From: WUQU01 sp038849025
Lineage (GTDB): Archaea > Thermoproteota > Bathyarchaeia > Bathyarchaeales > Bathycorpusculaceae
Assembly: GCA_038849025.1 (NCBI GenBank)
Contig: JAWCNE010000040.1
Coordinates: forward strand, 1 to 13,527
DNA length: 13,527 nucleotides
Direction of reading: 5' to 3'
The number at the start of each line of letters is the position of its first letter. Within the stretch, counting starts at the first letter, position 1. Positions 13,348 to 13,527 of the stretch are shown piece by piece. The position numbers and the translations under genes are program-made. The notes under the pieces were generated by a model. The model was not told the origin of the DNA and did not search any database. It worked only from the letters and a program-made list of their open reading frames with translations.

Positions 13348-13527
13348 ATGGAAGAAAGAAGAAGGTTTGGCGGAAGAAGAGATTTCGGCAGAGAAAGACG
13401 ATTCCCTCCGAAACCCGTTGAAATAGGCAAAGAATACGAAGTAGATGTTCAGGAAACAAGCAGAAGAGGAGAAGGAATAGCAAGAATACAAGGTCTAGTG
13501 ACTTTTATACCGAATACTAAGCCAGGC
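13348..13527 (+). CDS. Second TRAM-domain RNA-binding protein, cut by the right edge
   Basis: Sixty codons are visible and the frame is open at the end of the window. The N-terminus is Arg/Gly/Phe-rich (RRRFGGRRDFGRERRF, residues 4-19), like an RGG-type RNA-binding tail. From residue 28 a TRAM domain begins: KEYEVDVQETSRRGEGIARI at 28-47, then TFIPNTKPG. It is paralogous to the TRAM protein at 12711-12995; the core GxGIARIQG is identical in pattern. The ATG is preceded by GAGGTGA with seven-base spacing, one of the best ribosome sites in the window. An RNA-binding role is inferred from the domain; the C-terminal half cannot be judged here. Confidence 0.9.
   Translation, partial: MEERRRFGGRRDFGRERRFPPKPVEIGKEYEVDVQETSRRGEGIARIQGLVTFIPNTKPG

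Noticed and set aside
13166..13483. Minus-strand hydrophobic frame across the SSB end and second TRAM start
   Set aside because: It is the antisense of Arg/Lys/Glu-rich coding sequence, which reads as Phe/Leu/Ser-rich by default; both plus-strand genes are well supported.
1..13527. CRISPR arrays, insertion sequences, integrase or attachment sites, inteins
   Set aside because: No spaced direct repeats, transposase motifs or terminal inverted repeats were seen. The reductase and ABC genes run without intein insertions.

Overview
The window looks archaeal. Supporting signs are a Sulfolobus-type single-OB SSB, small Arg-rich TRAM-domain proteins, TATA boxes with purine-rich upstream elements, GGAGG/GAGGTG ribosome sites in front of many TTG starts, an archaeal-type thiolase/HMG-CoA-synthase/DUF35 gene set, and a membrane protein whose outer domain is crowded with N-X-S/T sequons. 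The mix (crenarchaeal-type SSB, B12-dependent ribonucleotide reductase, eukaryote-like NADP isocitrate dehydrogenase) would fit a Bathyarchaeia-like or other TACK-group archaeon. That placement is inference; no rRNA or tRNA gene is present to settle it.

Layout. 1-3348 (+): the 3' part of an adenosylcobalamin-dependent ribonucleotide reductase (its start lies off the left edge), then nicotinate phosphoribosyltransferase. 3363-4763 (-): three genes read leftward, namely a TIGR04076-like small Cys protein, an unrecognised membrane protein and a SpoIIM-like membrane protein. 4904-6133 (+): isocitrate dehydrogenase, divergent from the TIGR04076 gene. 6124-6375 (-): a small membrane protein that overlaps the isocitrate dehydrogenase 3' end. 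6602-9307 (+): a two-gene operon of a thiolase-fold protein and a DUF35/HMG-CoA-synthase fusion, joined stop-to-start. 9358-12577 (+): a Yip1-like membrane protein with a sequon-rich outer domain, then an ABC ATPase and a MacB/FtsX-type permease overlapping by 11 bases. 12711-13527 (+): a TRAM protein, a single-OB SSB, and a second TRAM protein cut by the right edge.

How the genes fit together. The left block is housekeeping nucleotide and NAD metabolism. The right block is a small nucleic-acid-binding operon. The Yip1/ABC/permease block resembles a MacB-type membrane machine with an added glycosylated partner.

The most unusual part is 6602-9307. In the archaeal mevalonate pathway, thiolase, DUF35 and HMG-CoA synthase form one channelling complex. 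Here the DUF35 part is fused to the synthase, whose catalytic Glu, Cys and His are present. The thiolase-like partner, however, has lost all four residues expected in its active site (nucleophilic Cys to Ala, and three others to Tyr, Asn and Leu). Either it is a structural partner, or it carries out another reaction, such as the Tyr-dependent aldol chemistry described for Ltp2-DUF35. This operon is the best candidate in the window for an undescribed acyl-CoA system.
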